Assembly: GCA_964593585.1 (NCBI GenBank)
Contig: CAZQIZ010000002.1
Span: 143,806-207,805, forward strand
Length of the DNA stretch: 64,000 nucleotides
From: JACQFV01 sp964593585
GTDB lineage: Bacteria; Zixibacteria; MSB-5A5; WJJR01
Direction of reading: 5' to 3'
The translations under genes and the position numbers were made by a program. This document shows positions 36,376 through 45,327 of this stretch, in pieces. Positions within the stretch are counted from its first letter, which is position 1; every line of letters starts with the position of its first letter. The notes under the pieces are model-generated. The model saw only the letters and a list, made by a program, of their open reading frames with translations, was not told where the DNA came from and did not search any database.

Positions 36376-39354
36376 CTAGAAGGTCCACCGCGCGCCGACA
36401 CGAATCTGCCGCGGCGTGTCGTAGTTGCGCGGGTCGGACTGCTTGATCCGGTACTTTTCTTCGCCGCTCAAAAACGAACTGTCATGGGGCTCCGCATTAT
36501 TGGCGATGAACGCCTGACCTTCGCCGGTGACCAACCATCCGGTCTCGTTCGGCAGGCCCGAACCCTCGTACACGTCGGTCACATTGTCCCGGTCGAAGAG
36601 ATTGATAACCCACACATAGAGGTCCAGCGTCATGCCGCCGGCCAACGGGATCTCGCGGTTGGCTTTCATGTCGACACGATACTGCCAGGGCTGACGGCGG
36701 GAGTTCACCGGACCGGTCGGGATCGGCGAAATCGCGCCGAGCGTGACCTCGTTGTAGACTTCCATCGGCGAATACGGGAAGCCGGAACCGGCGCCGAGGA
36801 CGAAGTTCACGCCGGTGTTTTCCAGCGGATAGAACTCGCCGAGCTTGGGGCCTTCGTTGTCTCCGGCGCGGATATCCAGGACGCCGGTGATCTTGTGGCG
36901 CTGGTCAAACTCGAGCGCCGAGGTCTGCTTCGGCGGCTGCGCCACGGTCCAGGCGATGTTCGACTGCGTGTTGGCAAACGAGCCGGTGCCGTCGGCGTAG
37001 GCCAGCGCGTAGCTGAACTGCGCCGAGATGTTCCGGTTGCGGCGCATATCCAGCGAGAATTCCAGCCCCTTGACGGTGCCGTAGTCGACGTTGCGGTAGG
37101 TCGAGAACGAGTTCGGGATCGCCGGCTGCGTCACCACTTCGGTCAGGTTCTTGATGTCCTTGTAGAAGGCGGTGATATCCAGCGAGGCGTAGTCGCTCAG
37201 ACGCCGCTGCCATCCGGCCTCGTAGGCGGTGGTTTCTTCCGGCTCGAGGTTTGGATTGCCGAAGGCGAAGTAGTAGCCGCCGGTGCGGATCTTGTACTCC
37301 AGATAGTCGTAGTTCACATACAGGTTCTGCAGGTCGGGACGCTGGAAGAACTTCCCATACGAGAAGTGGAACACCGAGCCGTCGGAGATCGGGAAAGCGA
37401 CACCGAGGCGCGGCGAGAGGCGCGACACTGCCTCGGACTCTTCCAGTTCGTCCTCAGACAACTCCTGCGTGCTCTGCCGGTAGGCGTCGCGCTCTTCCTG
37501 CGTCAATCCCGAGGCCGTATCGGCAAAGGTGGCCCAATCGTACGGATCGAGGGGCTGCAGCGGATCGACGAGGCGCTTGGTCTTGTAGTCGAAGTAGTCG
37601 AAGCGCACGCCCGCGTTCACCACCAGGCCTTCCCACTCGAATTTGTCCTGCAGATAGGCGGCCATGTTGATCGGGTTCTTGACGGCGTTGAGTTCCTCGT
37701 CATCCGATTCCTCGGCCAGCGAGTTGTAGCCGAAATGGTCGATGTCGTCGAAGCCGCCCTCGATCCCCTGGTAGATGTCCACCGGGAACAGGTGCTGATA
37801 ACGACGCAGGGCATGGCGCTGGAATTCGAGGCCCGCCTTCACCTCATGATTCGGGTGCACCTGGCTGACCAGATCCCAATCCACGCCGACATAACTCGAT
37901 TTGCGAATCAGCAGATCGTCCCAGACCGACGACTCGTCGCCGGCGCTGATGAACTCCCGCTCGACGGTGGTCCCGTCCTCGAGCTGGACTTCCCGCGTCT
38001 CATACTCGACATCGGTGTACAGCGGGTAGTAGACGTCGTGCTCGAGACTGTCGGGATCCAACTGGCTGTCGTCCCAGAGCCAGAAGAGCTGGGTGGCGTC
38101 AAATCGTGGGTTACCGCCGAGCCGTCCGTAGGCCCACAGATCGTCAAAATGCACGCCGTCGCCGCGAATGCGCTTGGTCGAGAACCAGTTGGCCTTCAGC
38201 GTGTGGAAGGTCTTCGGGTTGATCGTGTGGGTCAGCTCACCGAAGACGCTGTAATTGCGGTCATCATACTTCGGCGTGTGCTCGATGTTGAAGCGGTAGT
38301 CGTGGCGGTACTCCTGCCACTTTTCCACCGATCCGTTGGAGCCGACGAGGGCCGAGACGTTCCCCGAGGGGCGCCAGTTCAACTTGCCCTGCCAGTTCCA
38401 GAGGCCGGACTCGTTGTTGGGCAGCATGCCGTCGGCGGTGGCGTGCGGCTCGCGGTCGCCCGCCCAGCGGCGTTCCCCGGCGGCGTAGAAGGTCAGCTTG
38501 TCCGAACCCGGAGTGATCGGGCCGGAGAGCACGCCGGAGTAGACGTTAAAGTCATAATTCTCGCCGTGGAAGTTGTCGGTCACCGCCTCGAACGTGCCAT
38601 GGAACTTGTCGGTGCCGGCGCGGGTGATGACGTTGACGGCGCCCGACATGATCAGGCCGTACTCGGCGTTGAATCCACCGGTGACGATCGAGACTTCCTG
38701 GATCGAATTGTTGTTGATCTGCGTCGTCGACAACCCCGTGAGCGGGTCCTGTTGCGAGAATCCGTCGACGTAGTAGGCGACTTCCGAGGAGCGGCCGCCG
38801 CGCACGTTGAGCGTGCCGGTGGTGCTGTTCTCACGGCCGCCGCGCTGGCGGACGCCGACGTTGTCCGAGAAGCGGATCGCGCCCGCCTGCAGTCCGACGA
38901 CATCCTGGTAGCCGCGGGTCGGCAGGTTTTGGACATCTTCGGCGCCGACAATGCGCAGCGAGGATGTGCGGTCCTGCTTGACCAGCGGCCGCTCAGCGGT
39001 CACCGAGACGGTACCCAGTTCCACCGCCTCCGACGAGAGCGCGAAGTCCTGGATGGTGGTGAGGTCCACGTTGACCCCCACATTGGTGACCTCCATCGGC
39101 GTGAAGCCGACGATCGTCGCCTTGAGGGCATAGGTGCCAACGGGGATGTTGAGGATGACGAAGCGGCCTTCTTCGTCGGTCAGGGCTCCCCATGTCGTTC
39201 CGACGATGGAGATGGCCGCGCCGGGGATCGGCTGGCCGTTGGTCTTGTCTGTCACCACGCCGGCAATTTTGCCCGTGGTGCCGGCCCAGGCACCCACGGC
39301 CAGCAACAAGGCCGCGAAGCTGAGCACCCAGAGAGTGTTCACGAATTTGCGCAA
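36376..39354 (-). CDS. TonB-dependent receptor with carboxypeptidase-like regulatory domain
   Basis: Outer-membrane active transporter, 992 residues from TTG 39354, which has AAGGAGGG just upstream and gives a clean signal peptide beginning (M)RKFVNTLWVLSFAALLLAVG; an ATG at 39378 is possible. A CarboxypepD_reg-like domain (KIAGVVTDKTNGQPIPGAAI, about residues 25-105) precedes the plug (LPTRGYQDVVGLQAGAIRF; GTLNVRGGRSSEVAYYVDGF) and a 22-strand-type barrel ending in RQIRVGARWTF with a terminal phenylalanine. The plug-preceding VSVTAERPL may act as TonB box. It opens the operon with the secreted protein and the PorV-like gene. The ligand is unknown. Confidence 0.93.
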   Translation of the reverse strand: MRKFVNTLWVLSFAALLLAVGAWAGTTGKIAGVVTDKTNGQPIPGAAISIVGTTWGALTDEEGRFVILNIPVGTYALKATIVGFTPMEVTNVGVNVDLTTIQDFALSSEAVELGTVSVTAERPLVKQDRTSSLRIVGAEDVQNLPTRGYQDVVGLQAGAIRFSDNVGVRQRGGRENSTTGTLNVRGGRSSEVAYYVDGFSQQDPLTGLSTTQINNNSIQEVSIVTGGFNAEYGLIMSGAVNVITRAGTDKFHGTFEAVTDNFHGENYDFNVYSGVLSGPITPGSDKLTFYAAGERRWAGDREPHATADGMLPNNESGLWNWQGKLNWRPSGNVSALVGSNGSVEKWQEYRHDYRFNIEHTPKYDDRNYSVFGELTHTINPKTFHTLKANWFSTKRIRGDGVHFDDLWAYGRLGGNPRFDATQLFWLWDDSQLDPDSLEHDVYYPLYTDVEYETREVQLEDGTTVEREFISAGDESSVWDDLLIRKSSYVGVDWDLVSQVHPNHEVKAGLEFQRHALRRYQHLFPVDIYQGIEGGFDDIDHFGYNSLAEESDDEELNAVKNPINMAAYLQDKFEWEGLVVNAGVRFDYFDYKTKRLVDPLQPLDPYDWATFADTASGLTQEERDAYRQSTQELSEDELEESEAVSRLSPRLGVAFPISDGSVFHFSYGKFFQRPDLQNLYVNYDYLEYKIRTGGYYFAFGNPNLEPEETTAYEAGWQRRLSDYASLDITAFYKDIKNLTEVVTQPAIPNSFSTYRNVDYGTVKGLEFSLDMRRNRNISAQFSYALAYADGTGSFANTQSNIAWTVAQPPKQTSALEFDQRHKITGVLDIRAGDNEGPKLGEFYPLENTGVNFVLGAGSGFPYSPMEVYNEVTLGAISPIPTGPVNSRRQPWQYRVDMKANREIPLAGGMTLDLYVWVINLFDRDNVTDVYEGSGLPNETGWLVTGEGQAFIANNAEPHDSSFLSGEEKYRIKQSDPRNYDTPRQIRVGARWTF

Positions 39355-39843
39355 GGGTCCCTCCTTGTGTGCGCACATAACTCGTTGTGATTATCGTCAG
39401 AACCGGTGTTTCCCTCAGCGCTGTGCAGAAACTGCACACCCCGCTCTCAACGCATCCCTATGCGTCCGAGGCGGTTAGGGAATCCGCCTTCCCGGTTTTT
39501 TTGATCTTGGTCGATCGGTTGCACGCCACCCCCTTGGGGGCGTCGGTCCACGACAATGCCGGCGCCGGTTGCTGTCAAAACAAACGATCAGGCCCGCGAA
39601 AATCGGCGGACACGACGATTCGTACTGACGCGACTGGGGGCGCTGCCTACGGCAACGAGAGTGAGGATCGGGTCGCCTGCCATGGAACCCGCCCATCTGA
39701 ACCTGTAGCCCCCCGATGGGCGGTCCCACACTGCGGACCTCCATCGTACGTAACTCAAGGTCGGACAATCCGGTTCCCTGTCAAGAAAAAAATGCCCCCG
39801 TCCTTATCCGGATGGGAGCATTCTCTCAGAGGTGAAAGACGAC
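39355..39843. other. Longest gene-free region, rich in hairpins
   Basis: No coding sequence is supported in these 489 bases. Inverted repeats seen are: the palindrome TGTGCGCACA (39368-39377) beside the receptor ribosome-binding site; TGTGCAG/CTGCACA (39422-39438); CGCAT/ATGCG (39451-39464); AGGCGG/CCGCCT (39469-39489), which competes with GGGAA/TTCCC (39478-39493) just before a run of seven T on the plus strand (39496-39502); CCGGCGCCGG (39559-39568); and GCCCATC/GATGGGC (39691-39721). The region may hold the receptor promoter and leader, or a small plus-strand RNA. I recognise no known riboswitch family. Confidence 0.6.
39785..39821 (-). terminator. Rho-independent terminator after the aminotransferase gene
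   Basis: On the minus strand ATGCTCCCATCC pairs with GGACGGGGGCAT (one mismatch, one wobble) around a 6-base loop, followed by seven T. It lies 23 bases after the stop of the aminotransferase gene and closes the long minus-strand housekeeping run. Confidence 0.75.
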
Positions 39844-41049
39844 TTAGCGAGTATGGCTTTTGACCCACTCTTCGATGCGGCGCAACCCTTCGCGGAGGTT
39901 GTCCTGCGAGTTGGCGTATGAGAGTCGGAGGTACCCTTCGCCGCCCGACCCGAAGGATGTGCCCGCCAATGCGGCGACACCGGCCTCTTCCAGCAACCCC
40001 TTCTCCACTTCCTTCGCCTTCATCCCCAGACGGGAGATGTTCGGGAAGACATAGAAGGCGCCCGCGGGTTTCAGGCAGGAGATACCGGGAATCCGGTTGA
40101 GGCCGTCGACCACCAAGTCACGCCGCGCCCTGAACTCACGACACATCGCGACCACTTCATCGCGGCGGCCAAACAGAGCCGGGCCGATCACCTTCTGTGA
40201 GAAGGAGGCGGTGCAGGAATTGCTGTTGGTTTGGAGGCGCGAGACCGCGGCGGCGATTGTCGGCGGCATGACACCCCAGCCCAGCCGCCAGCCGGTCATG
40301 GCGAAGGTTTTGGACATGCCATCCAGCAGGATGACATTCTCACGCGCTTCGGGGGCCACATGCAGGATGCTGGTGAACTTGCCGTCGTAGACGATTTCGG
40401 AATAGATCTCATCGGCGAGAATGTAGATGCCGCGTTCCAGCGCAATCTGGGCCACGGTCGCCAGGTCCTCGGGTGTCAGCATGCCGCCGGTCGGGTTTTG
40501 CGGCGAATTGATGATGATCAGCTTGGTCTTGTCGGTGACCAGGGAGGCCAGCTCGTCGATGTCGACGCGGAAACCATTCTCCTCGCGCAGGACGATCGGG
40601 ACCGGCTTGGCGCCGACAAAGCGGATCACCGATTCGTAGATCGGGAATCCGGGATTGGGATAGATGACCTCATCGCCGGGGTCGACGAGGGCGAAGATCG
40701 TAAAGAACATGATGGGCTTGGCGCCGGGAGTGATGACGACCCAGTCGGGGGTGACATCGACCCCGCGGGACTCGTGGACATAGCGGGCGATCGCCTCGCG
40801 CGCTTCGGGCAGTCCGGCCGAGGGGCCATAGTGAGTGACGCCGTCGCGGAGTGCGTTGACGGCTTCGTCCACGATATGCTTGGGCGTGTCGAAATCGGGC
40901 TCGCCGATCTCGAGGTGAATGACGCTCCGACCGGTCCGTTCGATCTCACGGGCGCGGGCCAAAACCTCAAAGGCGCTCTCGGTGCCAAGATTCCTCAGCC
41001 GCTCCGCCATGGGTTTGGGCCGGACAAGGGTCGATACGACTGTCGCCAT
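39844..41049 (-). CDS. Class I/II pyridoxal-phosphate aminotransferase (aspartate aminotransferase-like)
   Basis: Fold-type I transaminase, 401 residues from ATG 41049. Landmarks are EIGEPDFDTPKHIVDEA near the start, GVTHYGPSAGLPEAREAI, NSPQNPTGGMLTPEDL with the cofactor-binding asparagine, and the lysine that binds pyridoxal phosphate in DGMSKTFAMTGWRLGW. The C-terminal SSFGSGGEGYLRLSYA-type arginine region is present. Aspartate is the likeliest donor for this subfamily, but related enzymes use aromatic or other amino acids. It follows the transketolase pair by 31 bases. Confidence 0.9.
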   Translation of the reverse strand: MATVVSTLVRPKPMAERLRNLGTESAFEVLARAREIERTGRSVIHLEIGEPDFDTPKHIVDEAVNALRDGVTHYGPSAGLPEAREAIARYVHESRGVDVTPDWVVITPGAKPIMFFTIFALVDPGDEVIYPNPGFPIYESVIRFVGAKPVPIVLREENGFRVDIDELASLVTDKTKLIIINSPQNPTGGMLTPEDLATVAQIALERGIYILADEIYSEIVYDGKFTSILHVAPEARENVILLDGMSKTFAMTGWRLGWGVMPPTIAAAVSRLQTNSNSCTASFSQKVIGPALFGRRDEVVAMCREFRARRDLVVDGLNRIPGISCLKPAGAFYVFPNISRLGMKAKEVEKGLLEEAGVAALAGTSFGSGGEGYLRLSYANSQDNLREGLRRIEEWVKSHTR

Positions 41050-41080
41050 GATCACACTTCCTTCGTTGGCAAGCGGCAAG

Positions 41081-42034
41081 TCAGAAAACACGGGCCGTCT
41101 TGCGTTTCAAGACCTTCTCGCCGGCCGCGATGATGTCGCGCGACTTCAGACCGAAGGCCGTCATCAACTCATCCGGCGTCCCCGACTGGCCGAAGCGGTC
41201 ATCGACGGCCACAAACTCCATGGGGACGGGGTTGCCACGGACCACCACCTCGGCGATCGCGCCGCCCAGCCCGCCGTTGATCTGGTGTTCCTCGGCGGTG
41301 ACGATGGCGCCGCAATCGACAGCCGCCTGCAGGATGATCTCGCGGTCGATCGGCTTGATCGTGTGCAGGTTGATCACCCGCGCCTCGATGCCGCGTTTGG
41401 CAAGGGCGTCGGCGGCCTCCAGAGCTTCGTAGACCATCACCCCGCAGGCGATGATGGCAAGATCGCCGCCGTCACGCAGCGGCAGCCCTTTGCCAAGGAC
41501 AAACGGCGTCTCGGGCGTGGTCACCACCGGCACGTTTTCGCGGCCAAAGCGGATGTAAACCGGTCCCCAGACCTCGGCGGCGGCGTGGGTGGCTTTGCGC
41601 GTCTCCTCGAAGTCGCAGGGAACAATGACTTTCATGCGCGGCAGGGCGCGCAACATCGAGATTTCCTCCATCGCCTGATGGGTGGCGCCGTCGGGACCGA
41701 CCGAGATCCCGCCGTGGGCGCCGCCGATCTTGACGTTCAGATCGGAGTAGCAGACGGTGACGCGAATCTGGTCCATGCAACGGCAGGTGGCGAAGGCGCC
41801 GTAGGTCGACAGAAACGGGATCTTGCCGACCAGCGAGAGCCCGGCCGCGGTGTTCATGATGTTCTGCTCGGCCACACCCATCTGGATGAATCGTTCGGGG
41901 AATTCCTTGGCGAAGAAACTGACCATCGTCGATTCCGACAAGTCGCCGACCAGCACGACCACGTCGGGGTTGGCCTTGCCAAGTTCAACGAGGGCCCGTC
42001 CGAATCCTTCGCGTGTTTTCTTCATTTCCGGCAT
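41081..42034 (-). CDS. tkt: Transketolase, C-terminal subunit
   Basis: Second half of a split transketolase, 317 residues. It carries the pyrimidine-binding domain (RFIQMGVAEQNIMNTAAGLS with the catalytic glutamate; GAHGGISVGPDGATHQAMEE) and the C-terminal domain (ARVINLHTIKPIDREIILQA). It needs the N-terminal subunit encoded 21 bases upstream to make a working enzyme of the non-oxidative pentose phosphate pathway. Split forms are common outside Proteobacteria; a related DXP-synthase-like or other ketose activity is less likely. Confidence 0.93.
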   Translation of the reverse strand: MPEMKKTREGFGRALVELGKANPDVVVLVGDLSESTMVSFFAKEFPERFIQMGVAEQNIMNTAAGLSLVGKIPFLSTYGAFATCRCMDQIRVTVCYSDLNVKIGGAHGGISVGPDGATHQAMEEISMLRALPRMKVIVPCDFEETRKATHAAAEVWGPVYIRFGRENVPVVTTPETPFVLGKGLPLRDGGDLAIIACGVMVYEALEAADALAKRGIEARVINLHTIKPIDREIILQAAVDCGAIVTAEEHQINGGLGGAIAEVVVRGNPVPMEFVAVDDRFGQSGTPDELMTAFGLKSRDIIAAGEKVLKRKTARVF

Positions 42035-42055
42035 GTGCGGGAGTCTCCGTTGGCG

Positions 42056-42928
42056 TCAGTTGTTCAACAGGCGCGCGGACCATTCGGCCAACGAGGTTCC
42101 CAGTTCGGCCAGGGCCTTCTCACCTTGTTCGGGGGTCGGCGGTTTGCCGTGCCACTCGTAGTTGTCGTTCATGAAACTCACGGGCCGTCCCATGACGGTG
42201 CGCGCCAGGATGACGGTGGGCTTGCCCTTGGTCGCGCGCGCCTCATCAAGGGCGGCGAGAATTTGACGGAAATCGTGGCCGTCGATTTCGATCACATGCC
42301 AGCGGAAGGCGCGGTACTTGTCGGCCAGGGGCGCCAGACCCATGATATCCTCGACGCAGCCGTCGATCTGGATGTTGTTGTAGTCGATAATGCCGCAAAG
42401 GTTGTCGAGCTGGTAATGACCGGCCGACATCACCGCCTCCCAGATCGATCCTTCCTGCTGCTCGCCGTCGGACATGAGCGCATAGACCCGACGCGGGTGC
42501 CCATCCATGCGCGAGCCATAGGCGGCGCCGAAGGCGATCGAGAGCCCCTGCCCCAGGGAGCCGGAGGACACCTCGATGCCAGGCGAGTCCAGGTTGGAGG
42601 GATGCCCTTGCAGGTGGCCATCGAACTTGCGAAACTTCATCAAGTCCTTCAGCGGGAAGAACCCGGCTTCGGCCAACGCGCTGTAGTGGATCGGCGTCAC
42701 ATGCCCGAACGAGTAAAACCACATGTCACGATCGGGCCACTTCGGGTTCTTCGGATCGAACACCAATTCGTGGAAGAACAGTGCGGTGGCCACATCGGCA
42801 AACCCCAGCGGCCCGCCGGTGTGTCCCGACTTGGCTTCTACCAGCATCGTGATGATGTCGCGTCGAATCTCCAGCGCTTTGTCGGCCAATCGTTCGACGC
42901 TAAAACGGTAGGGATTTTGTCTGGTCAT
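42056..42928 (-). CDS. tkt: Transketolase, N-terminal subunit
   Basis: Thiamine-diphosphate-binding half, 290 residues. AKSGHTGGPLGFADVATALF is the family start, HPSNLDSPGIEVSSGSLGQG follows, and the cofactor motif is SDGEQQEGSIWEAV ending in IIDYNNIQIDG. ATG 42928 is preceded by AAGGAG. A hairpin CGGAGAT/ATCTCCG (42941-42966) lies just before that ribosome-binding site and could affect initiation. Confidence 0.93.
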   Translation of the reverse strand: MTRQNPYRFSVERLADKALEIRRDIITMLVEAKSGHTGGPLGFADVATALFFHELVFDPKNPKWPDRDMWFYSFGHVTPIHYSALAEAGFFPLKDLMKFRKFDGHLQGHPSNLDSPGIEVSSGSLGQGLSIAFGAAYGSRMDGHPRRVYALMSDGEQQEGSIWEAVMSAGHYQLDNLCGIIDYNNIQIDGCVEDIMGLAPLADKYRAFRWHVIEIDGHDFRQILAALDEARATKGKPTVILARTVMGRPVSFMNDNYEWHGKPPTPEQGEKALAELGTSLAEWSARLLNN

Positions 42929-42940
42929 CGGCTCCTTCTC

Positions 42941-42966
42941 CGGAGATCGGGTGGAGCAAATCTCCG
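42941..42966 (-). promoter_or_regulatory. Hairpin next to the transketolase ribosome-binding site
   Basis: A seven-base perfect stem (CGGAGAT/ATCTCCG) with a 12-base loop lies between the coaE stop and the transketolase N-subunit start; its 3' arm ends two bases before AAGGAG. It may tune translation or mark mRNA processing. Confidence 0.35.
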
Positions 42967-42982
42967 AAAATGTTGTCGGACT

Positions 42983-43684
42983 TTATGATAACATTTTTTT
43001 CCAGCAAAGTCTCGCCTCGCGGCGCAGATTCGCCCAGGAAGAACCGTTTTTGACAATGAAATCGCAATACGCACGCTTGCGATTCCATGCCATTTGTGCC
43101 CGGGAGAAACGGCGGATTTGCGCCAGCGACATCCCTCGTTTGCGCAACCGACGGAGCCGCAATTCATAGGGGGCGTTGACGCCAACGAGGAAATCCCAGT
43201 GAATCCGGCCAATGCCCCACTCGACCAAGAGGGCGGCATCGATGACGACGGCGCGCGCACCGCGTCGGCGACGCAGACGGGCGACCTCGCGATTCAGCTC
43301 AGCTACCAACGCGGGATGGACGATGCGGTTCAACGTGGCGGTCTGACGCGGCCCGGCGAGGGCGCGTCGGGCCAGAAGGCGGCGATCGATCTGCCCTCCC
43401 GCGAGGATGTCGTGGCCGAAGGCGCGCGCCAATCGCTTGCGAAGCTGCGGGGAACGGTCCACGACACGATGTCCGATCTCATCGCCGGAGACAATGACGC
43501 CGCCCCAGGCGGCAAAGCAGGCGGACACGGCGCTTTTGCCCGAGCCGATCGGCCCGGTGACACCGATCACCGGAATGGCGCGTTTGGGAAAGCGACTCGA
43601 CACACTGCGAAGGAAACGCCACGGATGCCGTGAGGGAAGCGCAAAGCGGCGTGTTTGTCCTACGGCACGGTGGCGCCGGGCCAC
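42983..43684 (-). CDS. coaE: Dephospho-CoA kinase
   Basis: Last step of coenzyme A synthesis, ATP-dependent. The P-loop GVTGPIGSGKSAVSACF is followed by SGDEIGHRVVDRSPQL, LNRIVHPALVAELNREV and VVIDAALLVEWG. The longest frame (GTG 43684, 233 residues) has an arginine-rich start and overlaps the preceding gene; coaE proteins normally begin a few residues before the P-loop, so GTG 43603 or GTG 43570 (195 residues) is more likely the true start. No good ribosome-binding site separates them. Confidence 0.9.
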   Translation of the reverse strand: MARRHRAVGQTRRFALPSRHPWRFLRSVSSRFPKRAIPVIGVTGPIGSGKSAVSACFAAWGGVIVSGDEIGHRVVDRSPQLRKRLARAFGHDILAGGQIDRRLLARRALAGPRQTATLNRIVHPALVAELNREVARLRRRRGARAVVIDAALLVEWGIGRIHWDFLVGVNAPYELRLRRLRKRGMSLAQIRRFSRAQMAWNRKRAYCDFIVKNGSSWANLRREARLCWKKMLS

Positions 43685-45318
43685 ACCGGATGACGCGAGC
43701 GGTGCCGACCTTCGGTCAGTTCCGCAATGAAGCGCTGCATGGAGCAGACTTCGCCGGTCGGCGGCTGGACCATCAGACTCGCCAACGGCATCTGACGCGC
43801 GATGCGTCCGATCTCCTGCCCCACCCCCAGATCATCCAGCGCCGAGCAAAAGGCGCCAAGCCCGATGCGCACCGGACGTCCGCGCGCGACAAACCCCGAG
43901 ACCAACACCACGGTGGGACGGGCGCCGGACGGCAGCGAGAGCGGGACCGTGGTCCAAACCCCCAGATTGAACTGGAATCTTCCCTCGCCGGCAAAGACCC
44001 ACTCCTGATCGGGAATCTGCTTGTCCCCCAGGCGCACCGACAGTTGGAAGGACGGCAGTCCCGCCAGATCGAGAATGGCGGACATGGCGGCGGCCTGCGA
44101 ATACGAGGACCCGGCGCGGGTCAGCGCGATGTCGTCGATGGTCGTGATGATGAGGTCATAGGACCAGAGACAGCCCCAGGCCTCCCTCGCCGAGTTGGCC
44201 GTGTCCTGCGGCGAAACCGGTCGCCCGGCCTGCTGCAGGTATTCGGTCTGAACGGCCGGCAGAGACGCGGCCAACGAGTCGGCGCCGGCGGTTACAGCCA
44301 GTTTCGCCGCCCAAGGACTCAGACGATTGGCCCAGTAAAGCGACTCTAACAACGTCAGCGTGGCGCAGGACGGCACCGTATCGCCGGCCGCGCCGATTGC
44401 CGCCCAGGCGGAATCGACCTGCGGCTGGCCGCGGTCGACCAGCCCGGCGGCATGCAGTCTGGCGGCGCGGGCCAGCATCGGATCCGTGAGCGCGCCCACA
44501 CGCTTGAGCCGCTCGATCCGCGCCGCGTCGGCCTCGTCGAACGACATCTTGCGCGGCGTTCCCAGCCGCGCCATGACACGTGCCAATGCCGAATCGGCGG
44601 AGCGATCATCCCGGTCGACCAGGGCGGAGAAGACCGCGTGACGGTTGAAGACCAGTACGGGCGCGACAGATTCCGGCTTTTTGACGGGACGGTCGGAGAA
44701 TCCGGCCTCCCACAGAATCGTGTCGGAGGCCAGATAGCCACGGCCATCCTTGTCGACGACGACGAATAATTCATCGCCGAAGCGTCCGGTCCGGGTCAAC
44801 TGGTTGTAGCGCAGGAGCGCGGACTCAAAGGTGGAGAGCCGCTCGGTGGCCGATTTGAGCAGCACCGCGGCCGATGGAGCGCGCAAATCCAGCCACTGCC
44901 GCGGTTCATCGATTCGCCGGGCGTCGTAAACACTGTCGGGAGTGACCGTCATCATCCCCCAACCGAACGCGCCGCCTTTCATCTCGCGGCGGGCAATGCG
45001 CAGATACATCTCGATGTCACGCGCATCGCGAGAGCGGTAGGCCAGGCGGCTGCCGGGGAGGTTTTCGAGGATGTCGGAAATCAGCTCGTCGGCCTGCAAG
45101 TAGACTTCCGGATGCGGCACCGCCACGGTGCGGTGGACATAGAACGCCAGACGCGCGGCCGGGAGGATCGCGGCGCTGTCGAGACACTGGTCCCAGGCGC
45201 GCCAATGCAAATCATCGGCCGGTGAGGCCGGCGAAGCTGTCGGGTGCAGGCAGGAGAACAGGACCAGAACGAATAGGACCGCGCCCGTGCGCCGGCAGAG
45301 GGAGGTAATGGTCTTCAT
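43660..45318 (-). CDS. Exported protein of unknown function with transglutaminase-like region
   Basis: A 552-residue product with an N-terminal signal ending in a lipobox-like LFSC (C23), so it is probably a lipoprotein. Most of it is helical and unrecognised. Near residues 405-470 the pattern SSYSQAAAMSAILDLAGLPS followed by DQEWVFAGEGRFQFNLGVWT recalls a transglutaminase core, where the first segment normally starts with the nucleophilic cysteine and the second carries a histidine. Here the cysteine and histidine positions are not occupied, so if the fold is right the enzyme is inactive. It sits between polA (9 bases away) and coaE (25-base overlap with the longest frame). Confidence 0.75.
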   Translation of the reverse strand: MKTITSLCRRTGAVLFVLVLFSCLHPTASPASPADDLHWRAWDQCLDSAAILPAARLAFYVHRTVAVPHPEVYLQADELISDILENLPGSRLAYRSRDARDIEMYLRIARREMKGGAFGWGMMTVTPDSVYDARRIDEPRQWLDLRAPSAAVLLKSATERLSTFESALLRYNQLTRTGRFGDELFVVVDKDGRGYLASDTILWEAGFSDRPVKKPESVAPVLVFNRHAVFSALVDRDDRSADSALARVMARLGTPRKMSFDEADAARIERLKRVGALTDPMLARAARLHAAGLVDRGQPQVDSAWAAIGAAGDTVPSCATLTLLESLYWANRLSPWAAKLAVTAGADSLAASLPAVQTEYLQQAGRPVSPQDTANSAREAWGCLWSYDLIITTIDDIALTRAGSSYSQAAAMSAILDLAGLPSFQLSVRLGDKQIPDQEWVFAGEGRFQFNLGVWTTVPLSLPSGARPTVVLVSGFVARGRPVRIGLGAFCSALDDLGVGQEIGRIARQMPLASLMVQPPTGEVCSMQRFIAELTEGRHRSRHPVWPGATVP

Positions 45319-45327
45319 GGCCAGGGT

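Noticed and set aside
36280..39390. A 1036-codon plus-strand frame opposite the TonB receptor
   Set aside because: Antisense shadow; the minus-strand frame has a signal peptide and conserved receptor motifs, this one has none.
39529..39540. CCCCCTTGGGGG as a hairpin
   Set aside because: The full palindrome would need a 2-base loop; the usable stem is only three pairs.
39355..39843. A known riboswitch (cobalamin or cyclic-di-GMP) upstream of the receptor
   Set aside because: I looked for the conserved boxes of these families and found only chance fragments such as GTAGGCAGC; no full core could be placed.
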